This document shows, piece by piece, positions 1 to 8,805 of a DNA stretch of 64,000 nt. How positions within the stretch are numbered: position 1 is the first letter of the stretch; every line of letters begins with the position of its first letter. Under the pieces are notes generated by a model. It was not told where the DNA came from. It ran no database searches and saw nothing but the letters and a program-made list of their open reading frames with translations. Both the position numbers and the translations under genes were made by a program. The DNA is from Spirochaetaceae bacterium (GTDB lineage: Bacteria; Spirochaetota; Spirochaetia; SZUA-6; DRHE01): positions 942,313 through 1,006,312 of the forward strand of contig CP070696.1 of NCBI GenBank assembly GCA_020353535.1, in the 5' to 3' direction.

Positions 1-596
1 GATGTCATCAGGTCACTTCGGCTTCTGATGTGCACGGCCAGGGGGGCTCCATAGAATACTGTAAAAAGAATTTCGATCATCTCCTCCCCAGCCTCCTCAG
101 TCTCGATTTCACCGATCTCCCTGGCTTCGGCCAGATGAGCGGCAAAGATGTCGTTTAACCCAAGAATCTTGAAGTCCATCGCCTCCGGGTAATCCGGATA
201 CAGTATGCGTCTCTCCGCCGCTGTGATCTCCGGTTGCCGCGGAGGTGTGCTCAAGCGTGCGATGGATCCTATCAGACTGAGAAAACTCCCCGGTTTGTTC
301 TGGTAGTCAGCTGCTTTACCGAACAAGCTGTAAATCGCTGCCAGACCTCTCTTAGGGGAACGCGCCTGCTGAACGGCCCACTCCAATGACCACAGGCTCA
401 TGAAGTAAACGAGCAGATCCTCTTTTTTTGGGAAATACTTGAAAAAGGTTACTCGGGAAACCTCCGCCCGCTCGCAGATTTGCCCGACAAAAAGCTCGTC
501 GAACGCCCCACTGCCGATCAGCTCCAGGGCAGATTTTAGAATGTTTAGCTTGATGCGAGCCCTTCTTGTCTCATGGAGACTAATTTTTTTACTCAT
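1..596 (-). CDS. TetR/AcrR-family regulator (3' end cut by window edge)
   Basis: Reads leftward from an ATG at 596 and is still open at base 1, so the C-terminus lies outside the window. The first ~60 residues form a TetR-type helix-turn-helix: a long first helix, then a recognition helix containing EVSRVTFFKYFPKKEDLL, which matches the usual 'vs.gtfY.yF.sKe.Ll' pattern with Phe for the usual Tyr. The remaining ~140 visible residues are helical, as expected for the ligand-binding domain. It is divergent from the sensor kinase gene at 709, and AGTTAA half-sites lie directly upstream of its own start, so autoregulation is likely. The ligand cannot be predicted. Confidence 0.85.
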   Translation of the reverse strand, partial: MSKKISLHETRRARIKLNILKSALELIGSGAFDELFVGQICERAEVSRVTFFKYFPKKEDLLVYFMSLWSLEWAVQQARSPKRGLAAIYSLFGKAADYQNKPGSFLSLIGSIARLSTPPRQPEITAAERRILYPDYPEAMDFKILGLNDIFAAHLAEAREIGEIETEEAGEEMIEILFTVFYGAPLAVHIRSRSDLMT

Positions 597-605
597 ATTT
601 AAAAA

Positions 606-631
606 TTAACTCAAGTTAATAAACCAGTTAA
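606..631. promoter_or_regulatory. Inverted repeat, probable TetR operator
   Basis: TTAACT (606-611) and AGTTAA (614-619) form a perfect 6-bp inverted repeat with a 2-bp spacer, and a third AGTTAA follows at 626-631. The cluster sits 10-35 bp upstream of the TetR start codon, in the space between two divergent genes. On the minus strand TTAACT and TAATTT, 17 bp apart, could be the -35 and -10 of the TetR gene itself. Binding by the neighbouring TetR protein is inferred from position only. Confidence 0.45.
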
Positions 632-670
632 GAGGATTTTGAAAAATAGAATTTGGTACCCTGTCGTTTC

Positions 671-699
671 TTTACAAGCGATAGCCGTGGGTTTACTAT
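671..699 (+). promoter_or_regulatory. Sigma70-type promoter of the NarL-type two-component operon
   Basis: TTTACA (671-676), a 17-bp spacer and TACTAT (694-699). The ATG of the kinase is at 709, so a start site 6-8 bp past the -10 would put the mRNA 5' end within a few bases of the start codon. No Shine-Dalgarno sequence is present there, which suggests a leaderless message. Confidence 0.5.
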
Positions 700-708
700 C
701 AATTATCG

Positions 709-1887
709 ATGCTCAAATTTATCATTCGCCATCGAACCCTGATTACCTATCTGGCCGCAGCCTTTTTTGCGATCAGTACTTTTCTCCGCCTCCTCTTTGG
801 CTACCGTAACCAGCCGCATCTGTGGATCATCATCGGATTGTCGTCATCGTTTCTCGCATTACTAGCCCTTGAGCCCTGGTTCTCCCGCCGTTCCCGACTG
901 TTCACGCATCTTTACATCGGAATCCAGTCGGGAATCGTCACAACGATATCACTGGTACCTCCCCATTATGATTATTTTACAAACTTCTACGTAACTCTCG
1001 CTCTTCAAGCCGCGCATGGATTGCCCGGAGGAATTGCCTTTAGGTGGATCGGTTGTTTCGCCGTTCTCGGTGCTGCATCCTTGTTGTACGGACAGGGTTG
1101 GAGCAAAGGATTACCTCTGGTGATAATAAACACTGCTGCAGTCTTCCTGATCGGATCTTGGATGGCCCTGATCAAACACGCTGAAACTGCCCGTGAGGAA
1201 ACCCAGAGGCTGCTGGGAGAGTTACAGGACGCGCACCGACAATTGCAACTGTACACGGCACGGGCAAAGGAACTGGCCGTGATCGAAGATCGTAACCAGC
1301 TGGCCCGTACTCTACATGACTCAGTCTCTCAAACGATCTTCAGCCTGCGACTGACCGCCGGCGCGGCCCGGTTACTTATGGATCGAGATCCGGTTCAAGC
1401 AGCTTCGCAGCTGGACAAAGTGGAAGAGTTTGCAGAATCCGCCATGATCGGCATGCGCACCCTCATCCATGAGCTTCGATCCACGTCCGTCGTCGCCGAA
1501 GGCTTGTTTCCGGCATTACAGCGCCTAGCTAAAACGCTGCAGCGCCAATATCACCTGGAAGTTTCCCTCAACGTTTCCGGTGAGCGGGATCTTTCCGATG
1601 AGCAGACCGAGCAGCTGTACCGCATCGTTCAGGAAGCTTTGAACAACGTGATCAAGCACGCGCTGACCGATGCAGCCGCAGTTACAATCAATTTCCTAAA
1701 AGATCGTACTCATCTGGAAATCGAGGACCAAGGACAGGGTTTCAAAATGAAAGACAAAATTTTAGGATCCGATAACTTGGGTCTAGCGAGCATGCGTGAA
1801 CGTGCAGAACTCCTCGGGGGGACTTTTGCCATCGAATCCCGCCTTGGAGAGGGCACGCGCATAAAAGTCGAGGTACCTCATGTCTAA
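709..1887 (+). CDS. NarL-type sensor histidine kinase
   Basis: 392 aa. The N-terminal ~155 residues hold about five hydrophobic segments, forming an integral membrane sensor without an obvious extracellular domain. A coiled region leads into a HisKA_3 dimerisation domain with phospho-acceptor His203 in LARTLHDSVSQTI. The HATPase_c domain follows, with N-box LYRIVQEALNNVIKHA, G1 DQGQGF and G2 GLASMRERAELLGG. The pattern is that of the NarX/DesK kinase family. It overlaps the next gene by 8 bp, so the kinase and response regulator are co-translated. The signal sensed is unknown. Confidence 0.9.
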   Translation: MLKFIIRHRTLITYLAAAFFAISTFLRLLFGYRNQPHLWIIIGLSSSFLALLALEPWFSRRSRLFTHLYIGIQSGIVTTISLVPPHYDYFTNFYVTLALQAAHGLPGGIAFRWIGCFAVLGAASLLYGQGWSKGLPLVIINTAAVFLIGSWMALIKHAETAREETQRLLGELQDAHRQLQLYTARAKELAVIEDRNQLARTLHDSVSQTIFSLRLTAGAARLLMDRDPVQAASQLDKVEEFAESAMIGMRTLIHELRSTSVVAEGLFPALQRLAKTLQRQYHLEVSLNVSGERDLSDEQTEQLYRIVQEALNNVIKHALTDAAAVTINFLKDRTHLEIEDQGQGFKMKDKILGSDNLGLASMRERAELLGGTFAIESRLGEGTRIKVEVPHV

Positions 1888-2530
1888 GACAACCGTCGTT
1901 ATCGTGGATGATCATGGGATCGTGCGTCAGGGTTTGCAGACCTATTTGAATCTCATGGATGATATAACAGTAGTGGCGGAAGCCGGAAACGGAGTCGAGG
2001 CACTGGCTCAGGTTCGCCGCCATACACCCGATGTCGTGCTTATGGATCTGGTCATGCCGGAGATGGACGGGATAGAAGCTACTCGACAGATCCGACAGCT
2101 CAGTCCGACTACCAAGGTCATCGTGCTGTCCAGTTTTACTGATGATGAGAAAGTATTTTCCGCTATAAAGGCCGGAGCCATAGGCTATCTGTTGAAGGAC
2201 ATTTCCCCTGAAGACCTGGCCCGTGCGGTTCGGGCGGTTATACGCGGTAAAACGCAGCTGCACCCGGATATTGCCCAAAAGCTAATGAATCAGTTTATCG
2301 CCCCGAAAGATCCGAACGAAGCAATTTCTGAAGACCTCACTCCCAGAGAGATCGAGGTCCTGCGGCTTCTTGCCCAAGGCATGAGCAACGCCGAGCTGGC
2401 GACAGCCCTATATATAAGCGAAAAAACAGTAAAGACACACATCAGCAACATACTAGGCAAACTGAATTTAAACGATCGAACCCAGGCAGCCATCTACGCC
2501 TACAAACATGGACTCGTAGAATCCCAATAG
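1880..2530 (+). CDS. NarL/LuxR-family response regulator
   Basis: 216 aa. The receiver domain (residues 4-120) has the acidic pair Asp10-Asp11, phospho-acceptor Asp56 (VVLMDLVMP), the conserved Ser in VLSSF and Lys in LLKDIS. A linker leads to a LuxR-type helix-turn-helix at about 150-212, with LTPREIEVLRLLAQG and ISEKTVKTHISNILGKL. It is the cognate partner of the kinase whose 3' end it overlaps. Targets are unknown; the orphan receiver and acyltransferase just downstream are plausible candidates. Confidence 0.93.
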   Translation: MSKTTVVIVDDHGIVRQGLQTYLNLMDDITVVAEAGNGVEALAQVRRHTPDVVLMDLVMPEMDGIEATRQIRQLSPTTKVIVLSSFTDDEKVFSAIKAGAIGYLLKDISPEDLARAVRAVIRGKTQLHPDIAQKLMNQFIAPKDPNEAISEDLTPREIEVLRLLAQGMSNAELATALYISEKTVKTHISNILGKLNLNDRTQAAIYAYKHGLVESQ

Positions 2531-2641
2531 GGGGTAGTCGGTACACAGCACAGCCAGAATCAGGCAATGGATCTAGGACTTTAAACCTACCAACCTTCCT
2601 TTTCCAGACCTACATCTAAATCCATCGAAATTACGAGACAA

Positions 2642-2673
2642 ATCACCACTCAAGCCCGATGTATTGTGGTGAT
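2642..2673. repeat. Inverted repeat between the two-component pair and the orphan receiver
   Basis: ATCACCAC (2642-2649) and GTGGTGAT (2666-2673) form a perfect 8-bp inverted repeat with a 16-nt loop. It lies 35-67 bp upstream of the receiver gene at 2709 within a 178-bp non-coding stretch. It could be a regulator-binding site, possibly for the LuxR-type protein upstream, or a weak hairpin. There is no T-tract, so it is not a convincing terminator. Confidence 0.35.
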
Positions 2674-2708
2674 CGATACGCTACCTTTCACTCTGCAAAG
2701 GGAGACCT

Positions 2709-3098
2709 ATGAGTGGGATCAAGGTACTGATTGTGGACACGCAAGAAACGGTTCGGCAGGGCCTTCGGACCGTCCTCCAACTAACAGAGGATTTGGAGGT
2801 TGTCGGAGATGCGGCCAGCGGATCTGAGGCGATTCGACTGACCGAAGAACTCCGGCCGCAGGTGATGGTAATAGACATGATGATATCCATAGAGGACGGA
2901 CTGCGGGCTATTAAAGAGATCAAACGCCGGTACCCGGATATCGGTGTGGTGCTGCTAACCTCATGCGCCGGAATCACGACCGGAGGACGGCTCCAGGAGT
3001 ATAAAATCGATGCAATTGTTGAAAAAGAATCAGCTGTACAAATCCTGGTTCAGACGATTCGTCAATTCGTGGGCCAAAAGAAGGAGAAAAGCAAATGA
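2709..3098 (+). CDS. Orphan single-domain receiver protein
   Basis: 129 aa, a stand-alone CheY-like receiver with no output domain. It has Asp10 but Thr11 in place of the second acidic residue, phospho-acceptor Asp56 (VMVIDMMIS), a Thr in the switch position (VLLTSC) and a C-terminal Lys in IVEKES. It closely resembles the receiver of the response regulator upstream, suggesting duplication and loss of the DNA-binding domain. GGGAG lies 6 nt before the ATG. Its stop overlaps the next start (ATGA), so it is translated together with the acyltransferase. The missing acidic residue may weaken Mg2+ binding and phosphorylation. Confidence 0.85.
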   Translation: MSGIKVLIVDTQETVRQGLRTVLQLTEDLEVVGDAASGSEAIRLTEELRPQVMVIDMMISIEDGLRAIKEIKRRYPDIGVVLLTSCAGITTGGRLQEYKIDAIVEKESAVQILVQTIRQFVGQKKEKSK

Positions 3099-4315
3099 AT
3101 GGAAATTTCAATGTCTCAAAGACACCCTACGCGACAAGTCAAGAAACAACGATTGAGAAACCCGGGAGATTTGTTTACCTCGATCACTTGAAAATCTTCC
3201 TGACACTGCTGGTACTGGCCTTTCATGCAGCCATCACGTATGGAGGCGAGGGCAGCTGGTTTTTTGAGGAAGAGGGAGCAAGCTTCGTGACCTCGGCATT
3301 TTTTACGGCATTGACTTCGCTTTGCCAGGCTTTCTTTATGGGACTGTTTTTCTTTATTGCCGGTTTTTTCACCCTCCCTTCGATTCAGAAGAAAGGACCG
3401 GGAAGATTTCTCCGGGCCAGATTCCTCCGGCTCGGCATTCCTCTGATTGTTTTCTTCTTTCTGTTGAGCCCCCTTTCCGAATATCCACGGTATTACCTTG
3501 AGCAGCCGGCGCCTTTGACTTTTATTCCCTTTATCATAAACAGCTATCGTCATTTTTCCTCCTTGGGGACCGGTCCGCTTTGGTTTGTTCAATCCTTGCT
3601 TGTTTTTTCCATTCTAACTGTAGTTTTATACTCCATAAGCCCCTTCTCTACAGACTGGAAGAACAAATCCACTGTCACATCGACCTACCGAATCATTCCT
3701 GCTCCAGGATTCTTCCTTCTTCTGGCAGCCGGAGTACTTCTCGGTTTGATCACGTTCGCCGTGAGGCTCAAGTTCCCGATCAACGCCGCTGTTTCCAACC
3801 TTCAGTTCGGAACATTCCCTCAGTACATCGCGTTCTTCATTTTCGGAATCTTCATAAATCGACGCGGCATAATTGATCGGTTGATTGATAGTTCCAACAA
3901 ACTCTGGAGATACGTCTCCCTGCTCTGCATAGTTTTTCAGCCTGTCGTCCTGATAGCAGGAGGTGCGTTGGAGGGAGACATATCCGTTTTTCTCGGCGGT
4001 TCAAATTGGCAGGCTCTGGCCTACGCACTCTGGGAGCAAATCGCGGGGATCGCTTTTTCCCTCACACTTCTTAGGATATTCAAACGTAGATTCAACAGTT
4101 CAACCAGATTCTCCGAGCTGCTGTCGGCCAACGCCTACACGGTATACGTGGTTCATGCTCCGGTCCTGGTTTGGCTTGCCTATCTCGCGCTCAGGATCAC
4201 CTGGCCTCCGGCGCTGAAATTCCTTCTCCTCTTCTCCATCGGCGCAGGCGTCTGCTTGCTCCTGGGCCAGCTGCTGCTGCGAAAGATCCCCATCGTTAAA
4301 CGATTGCTCTATTAG
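3095..4315 (+). CDS. Acyltransferase 3 family membrane protein
   Basis: 406 aa with about ten hydrophobic helices. The N-terminal YLDHLKIFLTLLVLAFHA is the typical first helix of acyltransferase-3 (OafA/OpgC-like) proteins, with the conserved His after a hydrophobic run. The family transfers acyl groups to glucans, lipopolysaccharide or antibiotics at the inner membrane. The C-terminal NAYTVYVVHAPVLV segment is also family-like. It is coupled to the receiver gene by an ATGA overlap. The substrate cannot be told from the sequence. Confidence 0.85.
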   Translation: MNGNFNVSKTPYATSQETTIEKPGRFVYLDHLKIFLTLLVLAFHAAITYGGEGSWFFEEEGASFVTSAFFTALTSLCQAFFMGLFFFIAGFFTLPSIQKKGPGRFLRARFLRLGIPLIVFFFLLSPLSEYPRYYLEQPAPLTFIPFIINSYRHFSSLGTGPLWFVQSLLVFSILTVVLYSISPFSTDWKNKSTVTSTYRIIPAPGFFLLLAAGVLLGLITFAVRLKFPINAAVSNLQFGTFPQYIAFFIFGIFINRRGIIDRLIDSSNKLWRYVSLLCIVFQPVVLIAGGALEGDISVFLGGSNWQALAYALWEQIAGIAFSLTLLRIFKRRFNSSTRFSELLSANAYTVYVVHAPVLVWLAYLALRITWPPALKFLLLFSIGAGVCLLLGQLLLRKIPIVKRLLY

Positions 4316-4334
4316 ATAAATCGGGAGTATTAAC

Positions 4335-5174
4335 ATGAGAAAAGAATATTGTCATACCCAGAGGATTCTACGAATTGCAGTTTTCCTCGGGATTTCTGTG
4401 GTGTTCACGCTCGTTCTGCCTGCTGACGATCTTAGAGGAGAAGCGGATCAATCCGTAAGCCGTCGTACTTGTCATTTATCCTATGGGATCGCGATAAGTC
4501 ACGACCAGCTTCGGGATGAGCTGCTCGTTCCCCTACGTTGGGTGGGTGCGGGCTGTGGATTACACCTTGGGTGGGATATAATCGGTGGAGCCTGGAAACT
4601 GCACAGCGGAATAGGACTAGCCCTATCCTACCTTGAGGAAGGTTACGGAAATGGGGGCGCCGCCCTGACTCCATCATTTGTTCTGGAGGGCTACGGTCGG
4701 TTTAGAACCAGGGGAACATTAACTTCGGACATTGGAGCCGTCTTTCGTTCCCGTATCAACGACGAACAGCTGTATTCATGGGATGATGCCCACCTGTACT
4801 ACCTTGCCTCCTACATGATCGGTCCTTCGATCGCCTTCGAGTGGAATCTTGTCCCCCATCGCATCCTACATTTCAAGCTCTGCGTTCCCATTATTGGTTT
4901 TGTCGGCCGCCCCGAGGAGGAACGGTTTGTAAAACAGGAGGTAGGGAAGATTTGGGTATATTTCACAGAACCAAACGGCAGCCTCGGCTTTACTACCCTG
5001 CCAAAGTACTTCTCGATCGAACTGTCTGCAGGTATCGACCTTAAACGAAAACGATCTGCTTTCAGGTTTGACTATATCCTCAGCTACGAACGATATATGC
5101 AGCCCGAGCCGTTCGTACGGTTTACGAACACCGTACTTCTTGCACACGACCTAGAATTCGGGAGAAAAAGATGA
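4335..5174 (+). CDS. Probable outer-membrane beta-barrel protein, unknown function
   Basis: 279 aa. Residues ~10-30 form a signal-like hydrophobic stretch. The rest alternates polar and aromatic/hydrophobic residues in strand-length runs (for example WKLHSGIGLALSYLEEGYG and RFDYILSYERYMQPEPFVRF), as in small outer-membrane barrels, and it ends with a short strand plus basic residues. No family was recognised. GGGAG lies upstream of the ATG, and its stop overlaps the next start by ATGA, so it is in one transcription unit with the serine hydrolase lipoprotein. The barrel assignment is an inference from residue pattern. Confidence 0.6.
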   Translation: MRKEYCHTQRILRIAVFLGISVVFTLVLPADDLRGEADQSVSRRTCHLSYGIAISHDQLRDELLVPLRWVGAGCGLHLGWDIIGGAWKLHSGIGLALSYLEEGYGNGGAALTPSFVLEGYGRFRTRGTLTSDIGAVFRSRINDEQLYSWDDAHLYYLASYMIGPSIAFEWNLVPHRILHFKLCVPIIGFVGRPEEERFVKQEVGKIWVYFTEPNGSLGFTTLPKYFSIELSAGIDLKRKRSAFRFDYILSYERYMQPEPFVRFTNTVLLAHDLEFGRKR

Positions 5175-6259
5175 AACCTTTCTTGTACGCACTCCAAGTT
5201 CTGTTCCTGGTTACTGGCTTGTCAAACTGCTTGCTCGACGGATCGTTTAAACACAGAAGCACTTCTGTACCGGATCAGCTCGATGACGGCTGGATGGTCT
5301 CCTCACCTGCTGACGAGGGCATGGATCCACAGATCCTCGAGGAGGCCTATGACATGTTCTACAGCGACGAGCAGTTCATCAACGCTCTGGCTCTGCTTGT
5401 CGTGCACAACGGGAAAATTGTCTTCGAGACGTATGCCCGCAGTCCCGAAGATCGAGAGCGATTGCACCACGTACAGTCGGTGACAAAAAGTGTTACATCC
5501 CTCGTTTTCGCAGCTGTACGAAAAGCAGGCTATTTAGACGACCTGGATGAGACGGTGGCTTCGATCATACCAGAAGCGTTCGTGAATGTCCCAGACAAAC
5601 AAGGCATCACCCTTCGCCACCTGTTGACGATGCGTTCGGGCATCGCCTTTTACAATGAGGATTTTTCGGTAGAAATTCATGTAAACCGGCCCAACGATCC
5701 GGTCGCTCATATTCTATCAAAGCCTATGTACGCCAGCCCCGGCGAACAGTTTAACTACCGCGACTGTGATCCTCACCTTCTGGGGGCGGTTGTGAAAAAA
5801 ATCAGCGGTAGAAACCTGGAGGAATGGGCTGTGGAAAACCTGTTTTCAGCAATAGGCATCACTCAGTATCACTGGTTGACAGACCCGACCCGCATAAGTA
5901 CAGGAGCATACGGATTGTACTTGAAACCCCGAGATTTAGCCCGGATCGGTCAGTTCGTGTTGCAGCGGGGTGTGTGGAATACAGTGGAGGTAATACCCAG
6001 TGGGTGGATCGATGATTCCACAAGCCGCCAAACCGATTCGGGGAGGATCGAGTATGACTACGGATACTACTGGTGGATCGTACCGGAACTGAATGCAGTC
6101 ACCGCCTGGGGCCAGGGCGGCAATTTCATCTTCCTGGTCCCGGACAAAGAGCTCGTCACTGTAATGATCTCTCTACCGGATGTGGATGACGACACGGTGG
6201 GAACTGTGTTGCCCGAGTTTGTTCCGCTTGCCCGCCTAATATGTCGCAGCATTCCTTAA
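5171..6259 (+). CDS. Beta-lactamase-family serine hydrolase lipoprotein
   Basis: 362 aa. A signal peptide ends in lipobox LSNC with Cys20, so it should be lipid-anchored. The catalytic Ser-x-x-Lys tetrad is SVTK (Ser103, Lys106). The second motif, normally Tyr-x-Asn, appears as NYRDCDPHLLG (Tyr196-Arg-Asp), a variant seen in esterase or peptidase-type members. The C-terminal region YGYYWWI...AWGQGGNFIFLVPD matches the beta-lactamase/PBP4* class fold. Family members hydrolyse esters, amides or D-amino-acid peptides; antibiotic resistance should not be assumed. It is translationally coupled to the barrel protein. Confidence 0.88.
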   Translation: MKPFLYALQVLFLVTGLSNCLLDGSFKHRSTSVPDQLDDGWMVSSPADEGMDPQILEEAYDMFYSDEQFINALALLVVHNGKIVFETYARSPEDRERLHHVQSVTKSVTSLVFAAVRKAGYLDDLDETVASIIPEAFVNVPDKQGITLRHLLTMRSGIAFYNEDFSVEIHVNRPNDPVAHILSKPMYASPGEQFNYRDCDPHLLGAVVKKISGRNLEEWAVENLFSAIGITQYHWLTDPTRISTGAYGLYLKPRDLARIGQFVLQRGVWNTVEVIPSGWIDDSTSRQTDSGRIEYDYGYYWWIVPELNAVTAWGQGGNFIFLVPDKELVTVMISLPDVDDDTVGTVLPEFVPLARLICRSIP

Positions 6260-6336
6260 ATAGATTAAAATGAAGTTGAGTCTCGGGATGAACTTTAGGA
6301 ATAGATTATCAATACTGAAAAAGAGGAGATAGTGAA

Positions 6337-7278
6337 ATGAAAAGGACCATAATAATGATCGTAACGGCTGTGTCGATAATTCTGGTTTTTCTATTGCTGC
6401 CTCTAATTCTTAAAAAGAAAAATCCTTCAGCGACGGTGGGCCCGGATTTATCTGAGTTGGAGTATTCCGAAATATTTTTCGAAAATGCCTATGCGAGTAT
6501 ACAACTCTCAGGAATGCTTTTCCTGCCGGAAGGCGATGGACCGTTTCCGACCGCGGTCATTATTCATGGTTCGGGCTCAAGTAAAAGAAACAGTGTGTGG
6601 TATTTATCTGTAGCGCATCACTTACAAACGAATGGAATTGCAGTTATTCTTCCGGATAAAAGAGGTTGTGAAAAATCCGGTGGAGAATGGGTGGGAGCAA
6701 GTCTTGAAGAACTGGCAACCGATACTCTGAGCGCCGTCAACTTTGTCAAGGATCAACAGATATTCGAGTATTCGACCATCGGGCTTATCGGATTCAGCCA
6801 GGGTGGATGGATCGCTCCAGTAGCAGCAACCGAATCGGACGACATATCTTTTGTTGTGAGCATGTCCGGCTCAGCCCTGACGACCGATGAAACATTAATA
6901 TATGACGTAACCTACGACATCGCACCTTACACCTACACGTTCATCGCCAAATTAATTGCTCCAATCAATGCGAAAAATCTGAAGAAAAAGGAACATTTAT
7001 CTGCTCTATACCCATTCGATCCAATACCTTATTGGAAAGATGTTCGTATCCCGGTATTCTTTGCCTTCGGTGAAAACGATAAAAGGGTTCCTGTTGAAGA
7101 GTGTATTGACCGGTTACGCGAGAACAATCTCAACCAATTTCGTGTCAAAGTTTATCCCGATGGTGGACACGGAATCACAGATAGTCGAACAAATAGAGTA
7201 AATGAAGAGTACCTACATGATCTGCTTGAGTTTATTGACGGAGCCACGCAGTTGATTAAAATCGATCCCGAAAGCTGA
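6337..7278 (+). CDS. Alpha/beta hydrolase with N-terminal membrane anchor
   Basis: 313 aa. Residues ~4-24 are a single hydrophobic helix followed by a Lys-rich stop, suggesting a membrane-anchored enzyme facing the periplasm. The alpha/beta-hydrolase core includes oxyanion region IIHGSGSSKRNS, nucleophile elbow GFSQGG (Ser154), a late acidic region FAFGENDKRVP and DGGHGI with the catalytic His. This is the dienelactone-hydrolase/acyl-peptidase type. AGAGGAGA precedes the start. The gene is clearly richer in A and T than those after 7.3 kb. The substrate is unknown. Confidence 0.88.
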   Translation: MKRTIIMIVTAVSIILVFLLLPLILKKKNPSATVGPDLSELEYSEIFFENAYASIQLSGMLFLPEGDGPFPTAVIIHGSGSSKRNSVWYLSVAHHLQTNGIAVILPDKRGCEKSGGEWVGASLEELATDTLSAVNFVKDQQIFEYSTIGLIGFSQGGWIAPVAATESDDISFVVSMSGSALTTDETLIYDVTYDIAPYTYTFIAKLIAPINAKNLKKKEHLSALYPFDPIPYWKDVRIPVFFAFGENDKRVPVEECIDRLRENNLNQFRVKVYPDGGHGITDSRTNRVNEEYLHDLLEFIDGATQLIKIDPES

Positions 7279-7324
7279 AAGGCAATTTAAAATCCGATGA
7301 CAGGGGAAAATGAGGAGCAATCCT

Positions 7325-8704
7325 ATGGAATATATTTGGAGCATGACCCGGTTGCCGATTTCCGTGTCAACCGCCTGTATGGCCATGCTACTTCTATTCG
7401 GCTGCGCCGGCCTTCCAGCCGATTCCAGCATAAAAAAGAACCACGAAGGGCTATACGCGTTTACGGACGTTACCATCGTGCCGATGACCGAGGAGCGCCT
7501 GATCCCGCATCAGTCTGTCCTGATTCAAGATGGGATTATCGTGGCAATCGGCCCTGCCGGCGAAGTGGAGGCGCCCGCCGGAGCCGTGGTGATCGACGGC
7601 CGCGGCCGCTACTTGATGCCGGGGCTTGTAGACATGCATACCCACATCTGCGACCGCGACGACCTGATACTGCTCACCGCCAACGGTGTCACCAGCGTGC
7701 GCAACATGGCTGAGTACCCCGGATGGGCCCGCCTGTTCGGTTTTTCCAAGATAGCGGCTTTGAATCACAAGATCGAGCGGGGGGACATCCCCGGGCCCAC
7801 GATTTACACGACCGGTCCTGTTCTGGAAGGCAGAAATCCGGTGAGCCCGCTTTTCAACGTGATAACCGACGTTGAGGACGCCGAACGGGCTGTCAGGAAA
7901 CAGAACAAGTCGGGGTATGAGCTGATCAAAGTGTACGACAATCTTTCTCCCGATGTGTACCAGAGGATTCTGGAGGTGGCTTCGGAGCTCCAGATGCCCG
8001 TGGTGGGCCACGTTCCCAAGACAGTGGGATTCGAGGGGGCTCTGGACGGCGGGCAATACTCGATCGAGCACCTGACCGCCTATATCGACAACGACAGAGC
8101 CGATTTCGTAATTCCTGAAAACCGGATCGAAGAGTTTGCGGGCCGAACGGCGGCGGCTGGGATCTGGAACTGCCCCACGCTGACGATCTACGACAACCTC
8201 GTCCCGCCGTCCGAGTTCTCACTCATAACCTCACATCCCGAAGCCCGTTACGTTCCCGGAAGGATTCGATTCCTGTGGAAGAAGACACTGGAAGCGGTGT
8301 ACGAGGCCGAGTATTCTGGACCGGATTACGCGCAGCACATGCGGGAAATATCCAGAGACATGACCCGAGCCCTGCACCAGGCGGGCGCCAGGCTGGTGGC
8401 TGGTACGGACATGAACTTCGTCGGTGTGTTTCCGGGTGTGTCCCTGCACAGGGAACTGGCAAATCTGGTCGCTGCGGGACTGTCTCCCTATGAAGCTCTC
8501 GCCTGTGCCACGGTGAACGCAGCCGAGTGTCTGGGCCGCTCACACGAGTTCGGCACTGTGGAGATCGGCCAGCGTGCCGACCTGATCCTGGTGGAGGCTA
8601 ATCCCTTCAATGACATCGGTGCGGTGTGCAACCGTGCCGGAGTGATGGTGCGAGGGGTTTGGCATACGCGAGAGAATCTTGATCGTATAATCGAGAAGCT
8701 GTAG
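7325..8704 (+). CDS. Amidohydrolase lipoprotein (imidazolonepropionase-like)
   Basis: 459 aa from the ATG at 7325, chosen because GAGGAG lies 7 nt upstream; an in-frame ATG at 7310 overlaps that site. A signal peptide ends in lipobox LFGC. The enzyme core begins with a small beta domain (ALIQDG-like strand VLIQDGIIVAIG), then metal-binding DMHTH, GHVPK, EHLTAY and GTDMNF, the ordered His/Asp ligands of metal-dependent amidohydrolases, and ends with GTVEIGQRADLILVEANP. Secreted members are often prolidases or related amidases. Its start is 46 bp after the preceding hydrolase stop. Confidence 0.9.
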   Translation: MEYIWSMTRLPISVSTACMAMLLLFGCAGLPADSSIKKNHEGLYAFTDVTIVPMTEERLIPHQSVLIQDGIIVAIGPAGEVEAPAGAVVIDGRGRYLMPGLVDMHTHICDRDDLILLTANGVTSVRNMAEYPGWARLFGFSKIAALNHKIERGDIPGPTIYTTGPVLEGRNPVSPLFNVITDVEDAERAVRKQNKSGYELIKVYDNLSPDVYQRILEVASELQMPVVGHVPKTVGFEGALDGGQYSIEHLTAYIDNDRADFVIPENRIEEFAGRTAAAGIWNCPTLTIYDNLVPPSEFSLITSHPEARYVPGRIRFLWKKTLEAVYEAEYSGPDYAQHMREISRDMTRALHQAGARLVAGTDMNFVGVFPGVSLHRELANLVAAGLSPYEALACATVNAAECLGRSHEFGTVEIGQRADLILVEANPFNDIGAVCNRAGVMVRGVWHTRENLDRIIEKL

Positions 8705-8805
8705 GGCTCTGGCTCTTTACAGCTTCGTGCACACGAGCCTAAGGACCCCCGTAATCTTCCCGGCAGTTTTATTGCCGGAATACAAATATCGAAGGAGTAT
8801 GGTTC

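Noticed and set aside
5171..6259. Antibiotic-resistance beta-lactamase
   Set aside because: The second motif is Tyr-Arg-Asp rather than Tyr-x-Asn, and the protein is a lipoprotein in an envelope operon; a peptidase or esterase is more likely.
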